From: Adiantum capillus-veneris
Lineage: Eukaryota > Streptophyta > Polypodiopsida > Polypodiales > Pteridaceae
Assembly (NCBI GenBank): GCA_014529385.2
Contig: CM043971.1
Location: 88,119,340 to 88,183,339, forward strand
Length of the DNA: 64,000 nucleotides
Direction of reading: 5' to 3'
Below are positions 33,804-45,233 of this stretch, piece by piece (position 1 is the first letter of the stretch; the number at the start of each line of letters is the position of its first letter). The position numbers and the translations under genes are program-made. A model generated the notes under the pieces. The model did no database searches. It was not told the DNA's origin and saw only the letters and a program-made list of their open reading frames with translations.

Positions 33804-35492
33804 TTACTCTAATGTAGCATTGTAAGCATTGACAAGGTTCATACTATCCTTAAGTTGTACTCCTTGCATCCATTTAGCATCTTCAAAAGGATAATTTTTG
33901 AACTTAATAAGATACCGTCGGATAATCTTACCATGTCGTAGTACCTTGTCTTCATGCCGAAGGATAGCTTCGGGTTGTAGCACCTCTTCTTGGTCTTCAA
34001 CTTCGGGAGGGTCTTCAATAATTGGTTCAATTGGTGGCTCTCCTTTGTAGGGCTTAAGTAAGCTTACATGAAAGGCATTGTGTATAAGCCAATGGTTGGG
34101 CAACTTGAGTTGATAAGCCGTCTCATTGATAGGCTTCAAGATTTGGAAAGGACCATAGTATCTTTTTGCTAGTTTAGCATAATACTTTTGATGGCCCGTA
34201 GGATTTTTGCCCGTCGTTTGCCTTAATCGAGCCTTAGGAAACTTGAGTAAGACCCAATCATTTTCTTTGAACATTAAGGCTCTTCTGTGCTTATCAGCAG
34301 CAGCTTTTTGCCTTTGTTGAGAGATGGCTATAGCCTCCCTAATCTTTTGAAAAGATTCTTGTAGGTCACGGCTATACTCATCGGCGGCGAAGATTTTCCC
34401 ATGTACTTTCAGTAGCAAGGGACTTTTAGGTCTTCCTTCTATGATCTCGAAAGGTGCTTTGCCCGTAGAAGTATGTACAGTATTATTGTAGGCATACTCT
34501 ACTAGCGGTAAATACTTTTCCCATTGTGAGCGTTGATCTACTTCGGTAACATAAGTCTTGAGTAGATCGAGTATCGTAAGATTGGCTATCTCACTTTGGC
34601 CATCCATTTGTGGGTGATAGGCCGAAGAGAAATTCAATCTTGTTCCTAGATTTTCAAAGAGACCTTTCCAGAAATTACTGGTCATTCTAGGATCTCTATC
34701 TGACACGATGGATGTGGGTAATCCATGGTGTTTGAAAATCTGAGATATGAAGAGAGTTGCCATTTGATGTGCCTTAATAGTCTTTTTGACAGGAATAAAA
34801 TGTGCTTGCTTGCTAAACCTGTCGACTATTGTCCATATTCCTGTATTCCCATGGATAGACTTGGGTAATCCAAAGATGAAATCCATGGATATACTCTCCC
34901 ATGGTGAATTTGGAATAGGCAATGGCTGGAGTAATCCAGGTTGCTTCCCTCTATCATACTTGGTCTTTTGGCATACTACACATTTTGAAACATACTCTTG
35001 TATGTCCACTTTCATGGTAGGCCAATAGAAATACGTCTCTACTCCTCGGAGAGTAGGTTGAATACCTCTATGCCCTGCATATGGAGGAGCATGGGATTCA
35101 TACATAACCTTCTCACGAAGGGAATGGGTAACACATAGCCTATTGCCGTGAAGAAGATAACCATCCTGCAAGGTGAATGGTTCCTCTTTCTTCCCCAAAG
35201 CAAGGGCTGACATTATGTCTCTAAAGTCAGGGTTAGTAGCATACTCATCTATCATAGAGGATAGATCATTGTGAGTAGCTATAGAGACCGCATTAACTTT
35301 TGGTCGTCGTGAAAGTGCATCGGCAACTTGATTGTGCTTACCAGCTATTTGAGCAATATGAAAATTAAATTGCGAAAGAAAATTTGCCCACCTCATTTGT
35401 TTGTCAGAAAGCTTGGTTTGCGTCATGAAATACTTGAGACTTTGTGGTCGGTTCGTAGGATAAATGGAGTCCCCAATAGGTAGTGCTTCCAT
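33804..35492 (-). pseudogene. pol: CHR-1 RNase H end, integrase and chromodomain
   Basis: After the frameshift, the true reading starts about 25 codons in (SLKYFMTQTKLSDKQMRWANFLSQF, the RNase H end, with VADALSRRP). The integrase has a zinc site (HAPPYAGHRG...CVVCQKTK) and core with Asp in SMDFIFGLP, Asp in SDRDPRM and Glu in DGQSEIAN. A GPF module (YYGPFQILKPINETAYQLKLP) and a C-terminal chromodomain (ILRHEDKVLRHGKIIRRYLIKFKNYPFEDAKWM) follow. Chromodomains target integration to marked chromatin. Confidence 0.93.
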
Positions 35493-36406
35493 GTGTCTAG
35501 GGCATGTAGAACAGCTAAAAGCTCTTTCTCATAAATGCCCAAGAATCGTTCATCACCATTGAGCCTTCGGCTCTCATATGCTATGGCATGCCCTTCTTGA
35601 AGCAAAACCGCTCCAAGGCAATCACCACAAGCATCACATTGGACCTCAAAGGGCTTTGAGAGATCCGGAAGCACGAGGACTGGTTGGGAAGTAAGCTTCT
35701 CTTTGAGTTTTTCAAAAGCATTTTGCTCCTTAGCAGTCCATACAAACTTAACGTTCTTCTTGGTTAAGTCGTGTAGTGGTCCTGCCACTTGAGAGAATTT
35801 TGCTATGAAGCATCTATAGTATGCACACATACCAATAAAGCTTCTTAGCTCATGTAGATTCCTTGGGTTAGGCCATGATTTTATTACCTCTAACTTTGAT
35901 GGATCCATACGAATACCATCGTGAGAGATAATATGGCCTAGATATTGAATCTCTTGAAGGAAGAATTCACTTTTCTTTTGGTTGAGAAAAAGTTTGTTCT
36001 CCCTCAAGGCTTGAAAAATCACTTGGAGATGTTGCTTATGTTCCTCCAAAGACTTGGAGTAGATGATGATATCATCGAAGAACACTCCAGTGAATTTTCG
36101 ATATGGTCTAAAAATTTTCTCCATCAAACGATTGAACGTAGCTGGTGCATTAGTCAAGCCAAAAGGCATGACTAGATATTCATAAAGACCAAATGTTGTG
36201 CGAAACGCGGTCTTTAAGATATCCTCATCCACTATCCTTATTTGATGATAGCCACTCTTAAGGTCAATCCTACTGAAGTAGGTAGAGCCTTGTAGCTTAT
36301 CAAACAGATCTTCTACCCGAGGTACGGGAAATCTGTTTTTAATAGTGATATGGTTTAGTGCTCGATAGTCCACACACATACGGTATGTACCATCTTTCTT
36401 TTGCAC
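35423..36406 (-). pseudogene. pol: CHR-1 reverse transcriptase and RNase H (N part)
   Basis: RT with MCVDYRALN, SRIDLKSGYHQIR, MPFGLTNAPATF and the active site F-F-D-D, a usual plant Ty3 variant of YVDD. RNase H follows (VQCDACGDCLGAVLLQ, EKELLAVLHAL, LRTDHK). One A is missing in an A run after TDHK, so the frame ends at 35423 and the rest of RNase H is in the next ORF. Confidence 0.93.
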
Positions 36407-38584
36407 TCAAAGGACTGGAGAACAAAAGGGAGAGGAACTAGGCCTCACCATACCTTTGTCTACCAGCTCTTGTACTTGCCTCATGATGTCCTCTTGTTGA
36501 GCTTGTGAGACTCGATAAGGAGGTTTGTTAGGCGGTGAGCTTCCTGGAAGGAGCTCAATACGATGGTCATCATCCCCTCGTTTTGGAGGTAGGTCCATAG
36601 GGATATCATCGATGAACACATCTTGGAATCCTTTTAGAAAAGTAGACAAGTCTAACTCTTCTTGATTCCTATCATTTTCATTTGATGAAACATTATTAGC
36701 TTTTAGAGACTCTTTGACATAAATCATGTACGCAGAAACTGAGCTCTTCATTGATTTATCAAAAGAAAGAGGATTTACAAGTGGAATAGTGCGACCACGC
36801 TCACTAGCATCTACATACATGTTCTTTCCCCTGTAGGTGAAGTAAATTCTCCTTTCAGGGAACTTCATGTTGGCAGCCATGCGATCAAACCATGGTGCCC
36901 CTAGGATAACATCCTGATGTTGGAGGGGAGAGATGAAGAAGTCTTCTTTGTCGACATAGCTTTGGACATGAAGCCTCAACTTCCGAATCAAGGGAGTAAC
37001 GGAGGCTTGTTGTCCCTGGAAAGCTGCATCAGCTGTTACTATATCTCCCATCTCAAAAGCTTGAATGCCCAACTTGGTGGCCAACTCTATTGATATGAAG
37101 TTGAGAGTAGAGCCAGGGTCAAACAAGATGAAGGCATCATGCTCTCGTACCTTTCCCCAAGCATAGGAGAGTGATGATCCTTTGCAATGAGCATCCTCTT
37201 TTGGAGCTTCGATGGTGGAAGCCCTAGGAGTCTCATTGCGAGTATTCTTCTTGGGGCAAGAACGATAGCCATGTCCTTGCTCCCCACACTTGAAACACTT
37301 ATGGTCCTTGCGAAAAGCTTCAAGCTCTTCAGGAGAGAGTTTGTTTTTACCTTTGTAAACTCCCTTCTCCTTGGACCGATTGTTGTTGTTGTTGTTGGAA
37401 GTGCCTTGGGAATTATTTTGAGCATTGGATTTCCCCTTTGCATCATTTTTATCTTTGTTTTCCATGGGCTTGACATTACGTCTAGCCCCTTGATGGAAAT
37501 TGATGCGTGAAGCAACCATGGTGTGGTGGATTACTTCGGTAATAGTACCGGGCCGTTGAGAGTTGATATATTCGGCCATCTCTTCAGGTAATCCCGCACA
37601 GAATTGCTGTCTTTGCTCGGCAAAGTCTATCTTTTGAAAGACAGTAGCTTTGAGATGTAAATCCCAAAACTTATCTACATACTTGTTGATAGACTCATGA
37701 GAGAGGAGCTTCAAGCCGCGCCATTCGGTAAGAACTTTATCTTTAGTATCGCTTGGAAGAAATTGCTTCATGATGGAAACTCGTAGAGTTTTCCATGTCT
37801 TTGGGGCTTCTCCATTGCCACGAAGGCTAGCCCACCATTGACGAGCTGATTTTTGGAAGTGCATAGCTACATGGCGTAGCTTGGAGGACTCTGTGAAGCC
37901 CTCGTCCCCAAAGGCCGCATCAAATTGCTGGATGAAGGCCAACACTTTGTCGGTAGCACCAAAGGTGCCATCGTAGGTGAGAAAAGAGATACTCTTTCCT
38001 CCCTCCTTGAACTTCTTTAGCTTTTGTGACCTTCGCCATGCAGGAAATGATTTGGGATGCCCTCCCCCCTTGTATTCTCTAGGAGAATAGCCATAACTTT
38101 CATCGGAAGAGAAGGAAGGTGAAGAAGAAGGAGAAGAGGGTGACCTCTTCCTAGCCCTTTTCTTCCTTTGTTTCCTCTCTTGCCTTTGAGAGTGATGAGG
38201 AGAAGGACTATGGGTTGCTCTTTTCCTCTTGGGAGGAGTAGGCGATCGTCTAGACCGCCTTCTTCGTGGAGCCACATCTTCAGAAGAACTTAGACTTTCA
38301 TTGCTTTCTTTCTCTTTGGATTCCTCCTCTCGAATGGGAGAGAGTCTTCTTTTGGGGGTCTCTTCAAGAGGCCTCCTAAGCTCTCTCTCCTCTTGGAGAG
38401 GAAGGGAAATTCCATAGGCACGAAGTTGTTGAGTAACTTCGGCTTGCAAGGTAGGGTTGCCCATAGCTTGTTGCAACCTAGTCACAAGATAATTCACAAA
38501 CATGGGAGCATCATCATTAGCACCTTCATGTGCAAAATCAAAGCTATCAATGTTCATTCTACTCTCTTGATTATTGTCAGCCAT
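36407..38584 (-). pseudogene. gag-pro: CHR-1 Gag-protease with RT N-terminus
   Basis: A 725-codon ORF, start MADNNQESRMN. Residues 70-165 are Arg/Ser-rich with many RS and SP pairs. The capsid-type gag domain is at about 200-345, and the zinc knuckle CFKCGEQGHGYRSC at 430-443. The protease has D-P-G-S at 489-492 where D-S-G or D-T-G is usual, with VILGAPWF at 559-566. The RT N-terminus begins at about 675. The ORF ends at TGA 36407-36409 between SPVL and VQKKDG, in frame with the RT ORF, where relatives have a sense codon. Confidence 0.9.
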
Positions 38585-38999
38585 GTTAACAAAATTTTAT
38601 GTATGTACTTAGTGTATGCTTTGGCAATTCAAAACCTTAGTTGCCACTCCTCTTAGCCTTTGAAAATCGGCTCTTAAGTATCTACACCCACGGCTCAAAG
38701 TGGTTAATTATAGAGAGTAGAGGAGTAGGTCTAAAATAGCAGAGTTGCCAAGGGCTAGCTCCTTTCGGACTTCTTATGGCTCAATAATGGTAAAGCCGTA
38801 GGCAAGTCTAAAAAGACTCCATTATTAAGTCCAAAGCTCCGGAGGTGTGCACCATCCCCCACATAGTGGGCTTAACAAAACCGGTATTAGATCCCAGTTC
38901 CACTTACTCTATTATAATTAACAACATCAACCATTTATAGGCTACTTAAGGACCTCTCTTCTTAAGCAAGAAAAGAGAAACCAAATGCTCTGATACCAA
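38585..38999 (-). promoter_or_regulatory. CHR-1 leader and primer binding site
   Basis: The minus strand has TGGTATCAGAGC at 38998-38987, one base after the 5' LTR: a perfect plant tRNA-iMet primer site. The remaining 400 bases down to the Gag ATG are non-coding. Confidence 0.9.
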
Positions 39000-40607
39000 T
39001 GTAATGGAATTTGCCTATTCAATTTGAGAATAGCGGAATTTAATGAGAGTACTTTCAAGAAATGATTTTGTGAGCATAGCGGGTAGACATAATTGAAGAT
39101 AGCAACATAATCATAGCAATTAGTTAACTTGGCATAGACAATACTTTTGCAAGAGAGAGAGTTTAGAGAACATGACAACAATTGAGGACCGGATTTATGT
39201 GGATCCGGTCCCCCCTCCAATAGGCATTTGTATTATGATTTCTCCCATAAAGAGAGACTTGTTACAATACAGTCTTTGTGTTCCTTGTGACCTAGGTGAT
39301 GCCATGAAGATGGAAGGCTTCATGCACCACAAACATAACATAAACTTGAAGAAAGCTTTAACTATCCCAAGCCTCAGTCCCAAGACCTCAAACACCTTCG
39401 AAGGTGGAGAGAGCTAGCAGGGAATGAGGGTAGGGAAGAGGAAGAAGAAACATTTCGTAGGAGAAAGAATTAGTTCCTCACTTATCATACTCTTGTTGCT
39501 AGCATACATAATAGCATAGTAATGAAGAAGAAGGATATGGCAAGCTTAAGCATTGAAGCATGGCTCTTGGTTGGATTTGCACTCCATAGCCAAGAGTGTT
39601 GGTGTAGGCTCTCAACCTCTACTTGCTTGGAGAGGGAGCTCTTGCACTTTGCATATCACACAATGAGAGTGCTTGTGAGTGTGTGTGGGTGAGTATACCC
39701 CCTAGGCACCCCCCTAGCTTGCTTGGGTCGACCCCCCCTTGTAGCTCATGCCTGAAGCTCATTGGACCCCTCTAGGCCTAGCCAATCACAAGCAAGAGCC
39801 ATTACAAGCAACATGGGTAGCCTTGGGACAAGTGTCCCCCTTTCCCCTTTGAGAGAGAGGACTTGATAAATGCTAAAACAATTAGATAATTCATGTAATT
39901 TATCATTGGACCCCTTTGAAGCCTAGCCAATAGGCTTCAAGCAACACATGAAGGTAACATGGGTAGGGGCCTGACATGTGTCCTTGCTGCCTCTTCAAGT
40001 TGGGCTTCCCTTGTGTGTGTGAGTGGGTGTTCTCTCTCTAGCCCCTAGGAAAAAGGGCTCACCCCCCCTCTTGTAGGAATGCTTTTGACTTTTAGGTGAT
40101 CAAGCACCTTACTCACCAAGCATGACAAAGCACTTGAACTAGGGGGTGTTCCCACAAGCATCTCAGGCAAGCTTCTCAAGGCACCTCAAGTACTTTAATC
40201 ATGCAGCAAGTCAAGCACCTCAAGCATGGAGCCAGTCAAGCACCTCAAGCATCTTAATCAAGCACCTCAAGCATGAAAAACACCTCAAGCATGACAAGCA
40301 CCTCGAGCTTGGTCCGGGTTCCCACCTCAAGCTCAGCCCTAGCTTACTTAAGGTCAAAGGACTTTTACACACATTTATTGGAGGTCTTCAATGAAGCTAA
40401 CCCTAAGGTCTTATGCTCCATTGGTTAGCCTTGCTCTTTGATAGACCATCTCCCTTTTGGGCCCCTTTACCATTGGCCCCGTGTTGAGATAGATCTATAA
40501 GCACATACCTATATCTTAACACTTGTTCCCGTTTATTCTCCCACATTAAGTGATCAATTTAATATGAGAAAATCATTTGGGTTAGTTAGATATTAGATTT
40601 TATGACA
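39000..40607 (-). repeat. CHR-1 5' LTR (1608 bp)
   Basis: Next to the primer site and therefore the 5' LTR on the minus strand. It ends at 40607, followed by the CGAGC target duplicate. Confidence 0.95.
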
Positions 40608-40612
40608 CGAGC

Positions 40613-40748
40613 ATTATATATACGCCCATGAATCTAGGGCTATCTATCTTTCCATTGCACACTAAGTAGCACACTCTCTATTGTGTGCCTTGAGCTTCCT
40701 TCATCTTCTCCAAGCTGTGTGTGTTTCTCTGCAACCCTAATTCCAACA
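40613..40748 (+). repeat. COP-2 5' LTR, second part
   Basis: ATTATATATACGCCC to TTCCAACA, continuing the LTR interrupted at 31835. With the first 91 bases it makes 227, the length of the 3' LTR. Confidence 0.93.
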
Positions 40749-40749
40749 A

Positions 40750-40761
40750 TGGTATCAGAGC
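40750..40761 (+). promoter_or_regulatory. COP-2 primer binding site (tRNA-iMet)
   Basis: TGGTATCAGAGC, one base after the LTR; perfect standard plant copia primer site. Confidence 0.92.
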
Positions 40762-40836
40762 AGGTTGCATCCTCCCGGGCTTAGTCGCCAGCTGCTCCAG
40801 TACACGCCTGATCACTTTCTCCGATTTCAGTGAGCT

Positions 40837-42894
40837 TTGGCAAATACTTTGGGAGAACTCGTAGAGCTCGGTCTGCTCAGATTGTCGATTTGGGCTCATT
40901 TCGGCCTCCGTTTCCACTACAAGCAGGTCTGCACAGATGTACAAGCTATGGGGGTTTCTGAAAATGTTCTAGATCAGCCTATTACTGATGCAGATGTACA
41001 TGATATACTTGATGAGAAAAGGGCTGAAAATGAGCACGCTAGAGGTATGCCAAAATGGCTGGTGCACACTTTGCGTGATAGTAAATTGGATGCACCTTTG
41101 TCTAGTCGTACTCGTTCAGGCTCTCGCCATGCATCTTATGCATCAGATTGTTATGCTTTGGCTGTGTCTAGCTTACATGATGTTGAGGAGCCTCTGTCTT
41201 TTGATGAAGCACAAAATTCATAAAATTGGATGGCTGCCGTACAATCAGAATATGATGCACTGATAGAAAATGACACATGGACTTTATGTGATTTGCCTCC
41301 TGGCAAAAAGGCCATTGGTACGAAGTGGGTTTACAAGTTGAAACGCAAGCCGGATGGTGAGATTGATCGCCATAAGGCTCGACTTGTTGCAAAGGGTTAT
41401 GCACAACAAAAAGGCATAGATTATGAAGAGACTTTTGCTCCCACTTGTCGTATGACTATTGTGCATTTTCTATGTGCATTTGCAGCTAATTTGTGTTGGG
41501 ATGTACATCAATGAGACATTGTTCTTGCTTTCTTGAATGGTGACATATTTGAGGAAGTTTATGTAACGCAGCCTCGCGGTTTTGTCATAAAAGGACAAGA
41601 GGACAAAGTGTGCAAATGTAAGAAGGCTTTGTATGGGTTGAAGCAATCTCCTTGTGCTTGGTATGAGAAAGCTGGCACTCATTTGGTTAAAGGAGGCTTT
41701 CGTAACAGTCCAACAGAAAGTACATTGTATGTAAAGTGTGAGGGTGATGTACTTCTCATTGTGGTTCTTTATGTTGATGATTTGCTGATCACTGGACCAA
41801 ATGAGAGACATATTCCTCAATTTAAGGCTGATTTGAATGCTACTTTCAAGATGAAAGATTTGGGGCTGTTGCATCATTACTTGGGCATACAGTTTAAGCA
41901 GTGTGATGGTGGTATTGCCTTGTGTCAGAAAAGTTACATAGAGACATTGCTATGTAAGTTTGGACTTGAGGATTGCAAACCTATTGCCACTCCCATGGAA
42001 ACAGGTTTGACGTTGAGTCTACATGATGCTGGCGATCCTGCTGATGTCACTCTTTACCAAACTGCTGTTGGCTGCCTCATTTATGTATGCAACACGAGGC
42101 CGGATATTCAGTTTGCAGTCTCACAGGTCAACAGATTTATGCATAGCCCAGGGTCTAAGCATTGGCAGGTTGTCAAGAGGATTTTTCGCTACCTTAATGG
42201 CACTTTACATCTTCGCTTGTTTTATCCCAAGGGGGAATCATTGCTGCCAGACTTACATGCTTTTTCGGACTCAGATTGGGCTGGTTGTTTTGACACGCGA
42301 GTGTCCACAAGTGGTTTTTGTTTCATGCTTGGCAGTTCATGTATATCATGGTTGAGCAAGAAGAAACCTATTATGGCCACTTTGAGTTGTGAGGCTGAGT
42401 ACAGGGCAGTCTTCATAGCTACGATTGAGTGTGTATGGCTCAGACGCCTTATGGCTGATTTGGGTGTTGGACAGGACACTGCCAACACTATCTACACTGA
42501 CAGTCAGAGCGCATTGGCAGTTGCAAGGAACCTAGTTTTTCATGCTCGCACAAAGCACATTGAGGTGCATTACCATTATGTCAGGGAGAGGCTCTCAGCA
42601 GGAGAGATCAGCTTGGCTTATGTGCCAACACAGGACAACCATGCAGATCTTTTCACAAAGGCTTTGTCTCGTGAGAAGCTTGAAGCTTTCCGCAAGCTTT
42701 GGGCTTTCTCCCCTTTGTGGACTGATCATTTCCTCAGGGCATGGCACTTCCCTTTACTCATGTGCCAGCTGTCGTCACCGCATCACTCCAGGGGGGATTT
42801 GTTACCATATACTTGTGGTAGTGATGTGTGTGAACACACTAGGACCGCCGGGGCATTTTTTCCCTCTTTAGGAGGTTTTTTCCCCCGAGCATAA
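40837..42894 (+). pseudogene. COP-2 reverse transcriptase and RNase H
   Basis: One frame with TAA at 41221-41223 and TGA at 41512-41514. Leader DNA homologous to COP-1 26830-26935 (TTTCGGCCTCCGTTTCCACTA) is joined almost directly to the segment just before RT (ENVLDQPITDADVHDILDEKR), so gag, protease and integrase were deleted. RT: KWVYKLKRKPDGEI, GIDYEETFAP, LYGLKQSP, active site Y-V-D-D (near 41772). RNase H has SDSDWAG, SCEAEYRA and YTDSQSAL. The reading runs past the polypurine tract into the LTR. Confidence 0.92.
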
Positions 42895-43026
42895 TATATA
42901 CGCCCATGACTCTAGGGCTATCTATCTTTCCATTGCACACTAAGTAGCACACTCTCTATTGTGTGCCTTGAGCTTCCTTCGTCTTCTCCAAGTTGTGTGT
43001 GTTTCTCTGCAACCCTAATTCCAACA
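42790..43026 (+). repeat. COP-2 polypurine tract and 3' LTR
   Basis: AGGGGGGATT (42790-42799) abuts TGTTACC at 42800. The 227-bp LTR ends TTCCAACA at 43026 and is followed by CTTTT, the target duplicate of 31740-31744. Confidence 0.93.
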
Positions 43027-43031
43027 CTTTT

Positions 43032-43838
43032 CACCCTACGACATCATTCCAGAATGGATGACTAGTCCATTTGGTGCTTGGGAGACGTAGCTGCCCCCGC
43101 AAGCATGTTTGCTCTTTAGTCCATATCATACTCCCAAAGTAGAGTGACAAATTCTACTTGGTGTTTGAGTGACGTCGTCATCACAAACATGATTGTAAGC
43201 ATGTATACTATTTTAAATTTATGCACAAAAGAGGATTAGTCTTATAAGAAAAAACCATTGTTCATTTAGAAAGCATTTACATTTGCTTACTCTAGTATAG
43301 CATTGTAAGCATTGACAAGGTTCATGCTATCCTTAAGTTGTATTCCTTGCATCCATCTAGCATCTTCAAAAGAATAATTTTTGAACTTAATAAGATATTG
43401 TCAGATAATCTTACCATGTCGTAGTACCTTGTCTTCACGCTGAAGGATAGCTTCGGGTTGTAGTACCTCTTCTTGGTCTTTGATTTTTGGAGGGTCTTCA
43501 ATAATTGGTTCTCTTGGTGGCTCTCCTTTGTAGGGCTTAAGTAGGCTCACATGAAAAGCATTGTGTATGAGCCAATGGTTGGGAAAATTGAGTTGATAAG
43601 CCATGTCATTGATTGGCTTAAAGATTTGAAAATGACAATAGTATCTTTTTGCTTATTTAGCATAATACTTTTGATGGCCTGTAGGAGCTGATTGTTTGCC
43701 TCAATCAAGCCTTGGGAGACTTAAGTAAGACCCAATCGTTTTTTTTGAATGTTAAGGCTCTTTTGTGCTTGTCAGTAGTAGCTTTTTGCCTTTGTTGAGA
43801 GATGGATATAGCCTCCTTAACCTTTTGAAAAGATTCTT
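43032..43838 (-). pseudogene. CHR-2 pol remnant (integrase tail, chromodomain start)
   Basis: Homologous to CHR-1 33545-34360 on the minus strand, with MAYQLNFPNHWLIHNAFHVSLLKPYKGEPP readable at 43401-43604 and stops and indels elsewhere. It breaks at 43838 within the equivalent of the QKIREAIAISQQ segment, where OTA-2 begins. Confidence 0.85.
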
Positions 43839-44780
43839 TGTTGGACGGATACGTCGCGACCGACGTAAGCACAACGAGAACTCACCTAACATGTAATGTC
43901 AGCTAAGGACGAAGCTCGACCCGCAGGTGTGTGGAAGCAAGCATAAGGTGTCAACCTACACTTGACCGACTCCTAACTAATTCCTACAGAGGTCTCTACC
44001 AATTGTCTAAGTCACAGCCTTCAAGAGTGCATAAGAGGAAACTTCCTACAACGCTTTCTAGAGCCGAACACCCATCAAACAATCTTGAAACACCATAGAA
44101 CTTGAGGGAGACCCTACTAATACCTATAGGTCACTCTCCCTAAGGTCTATGAACCAAAATTCCAACCCAAAACACTCGGTGTAGAAACACGTCGGATGTC
44201 TGACCAAAATCTGCAGGTCTTCGTTTTCAAAATCTAAAGTGCCTAATGTGTAGTTCTACTCAATGTGAACGCGTGGATATTCTGCAATGCAAAATCGGAC
44301 AACGTATGCTCACCCAAACACCCGATGAAGCTCGTAGAAGGAGCTCGCAAAACCGGACCGTACACGCGCAATGTAGGTATCGGCACGTAGCTCTCGCCGG
44401 GGGCAACACGTTGCACTTCTCTGCACCCGATTCCGACCATCGGAGCACACGTAGCGTTAAGATGAAGCTCACACTCTCTCTCTCTCTCTAGTATACAGTA
44501 CGCTCACTCACAGACTTCAAAACATGTTTTTAAAATGACAAAAGGTCCTTTCATTAAGGTCAAAAAGTGGTATATATACCTTACAATTTCTCAAACCCTA
44601 AAGTTCCAAAATCAACCATCTACTCAATCTAACTATCAAAATTGGGATACAATTTGGAAACTTCTGTAAGTCCCAATAATTACAAGGTGAAAAATCAGGT
44701 TTTCCTCAATGAATGAATAAGTACAAAAATAATAATCCTCCGAATAGTTAGATGCCGTGGGGTGTGTCCAGCTTCTAACA
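43839..44780 (-). repeat. OTA-2 3' LTR (942 bp)
   Basis: On the minus strand it starts TGTTAGAAGC after the polypurine tract and ends CGTCCAACA at the CHR-2 junction. It contains a palindromic TATA site GGTATATATACC at 44569-44580 and a GA tract (CT on plus) at 44474-44489. Length is near the 938 bp of OTA-1, sequence not obviously alike. Confidence 0.85.
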
Positions 44781-44815
44781 CTCCCCCCCTCCTTGCTCAT
44801 GTCGTCCCCGACATG
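44781..44815 (-). promoter_or_regulatory. OTA-2 polypurine tract and pre-PPT hairpin
   Basis: Minus-strand GGAGGGGGGGAG (44792-44781) abuts the LTR. Just upstream, CATGTCG and CGACATG (44798-44804, 44809-44815) form a 7-bp stem with a 4-base loop, as in OTA-1. Confidence 0.82.
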
Positions 44816-44831
44816 GCCGTGATCTGCTTCT

Positions 44832-45233
44832 TCATCGTATCGTTTCTCGCATCTTTAGTAGTGATTCGTATCTGGCATGCAGGTTCAGCATTGTTGGGCC
44901 AAAAATGTCAGTGTTTATGGTGAAGAAGCCAGTGTAGAACGCTTCTTCAAAAGCCTGGAGGTGGTAGGATGGTAGAAACATTATCCTTTGATACAGCGCA
45001 TGTATCACCTCCTTGGAAGGTTGACCTGACAGATCATAAGCGCATCTGCATGTATCTTGGAAGAAAAAGATACTGTCAGTCACCTGGCCTGGCTTGAAGG
45101 TCTCGAACACTGCTAAGATGGTTCTGCAGATTTTCCTCATCATAATGCATGTAAGGTCAGGTGAGCCAGTGAACAACTTTATGGCGCCCGTTAGAGTTTT
45201 CACCATGTATTGGACACTTATTCTCTTACCTTC
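44832..45233 (-). pseudogene. OTA-2 ORF3, C-terminal part (after TRG-1)
   Basis: KRISVQYMVKTLTGAIKLFTGSPDLTC, YDLSGQPSKEVIHALYQRIMFLPSYHLQAFEEAFYTGFF and IFGPTM match the OTA-1 ORF3 end closely. It resumes exactly after the KEG codons left at 54080 on the other side of TRG-1. The upstream codons of the local ORF (45234-45317) belong to the TRG-1 LTR. Confidence 0.85.

Larger units (their letters stand above)
31836..40607 (-). mobile_element. CHR-1: young chromovirus (Ty3/Gypsy with chromodomain)
   Basis: Two LTRs of exactly 1608 bp differ at about 8 positions by eye. The target duplication CGAGC lies at 31831-31835 and 40608-40612, within the COP-2 5' LTR. On the minus strand the order is LTR, iMet primer site, gag, protease, RT, RNase H, integrase, chromodomain, LTR. 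Only one in-frame TGA and one 1-bp frameshift separate it from an intact polyprotein. It is the youngest insertion in the COP-1/CHR-2/COP-2 line. Confidence 0.95.
31745..43026 (+). mobile_element. COP-2: non-autonomous Ty1/copia deletion derivative
   Basis: LTRs of 227 bp (5' copy split by CHR-1) bound a body of about 2.05 kb with primer site, RT, RNase H and polypurine tract but no gag, protease or integrase. The target duplication CTTTT lies at 31740-31744 and 43027-43031, inside CHR-2 3' DNA. The two LTRs differ at about 7 of 227 positions, older than CHR-1 inside it. Confidence 0.92.
30175..43838 (-). mobile_element. CHR-2: old chromovirus, split by COP-2 and cut by OTA-2
   Basis: Pieces at 30175-31744 (3' LTR and 3' untranslated DNA) and 43032-43838 (end of pol) are homologous to consecutive parts of CHR-1 (31836-33540 and 33545-34360). 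They are interrupted by COP-2, whose target repeat CTTTT flanks it. At 43839 OTA-2 begins in the middle of the pol homology. The rest of CHR-2 should lie beyond the window. Confidence 0.85.

Noticed and set aside
37087-37515. Extra frames within CHR-1 gag (37087-37515 minus, 37187-37510 plus) and many like them across other pol genes
   Set aside because: Shadow frames of the real Gag reading, which has the knuckle and capsid motifs.
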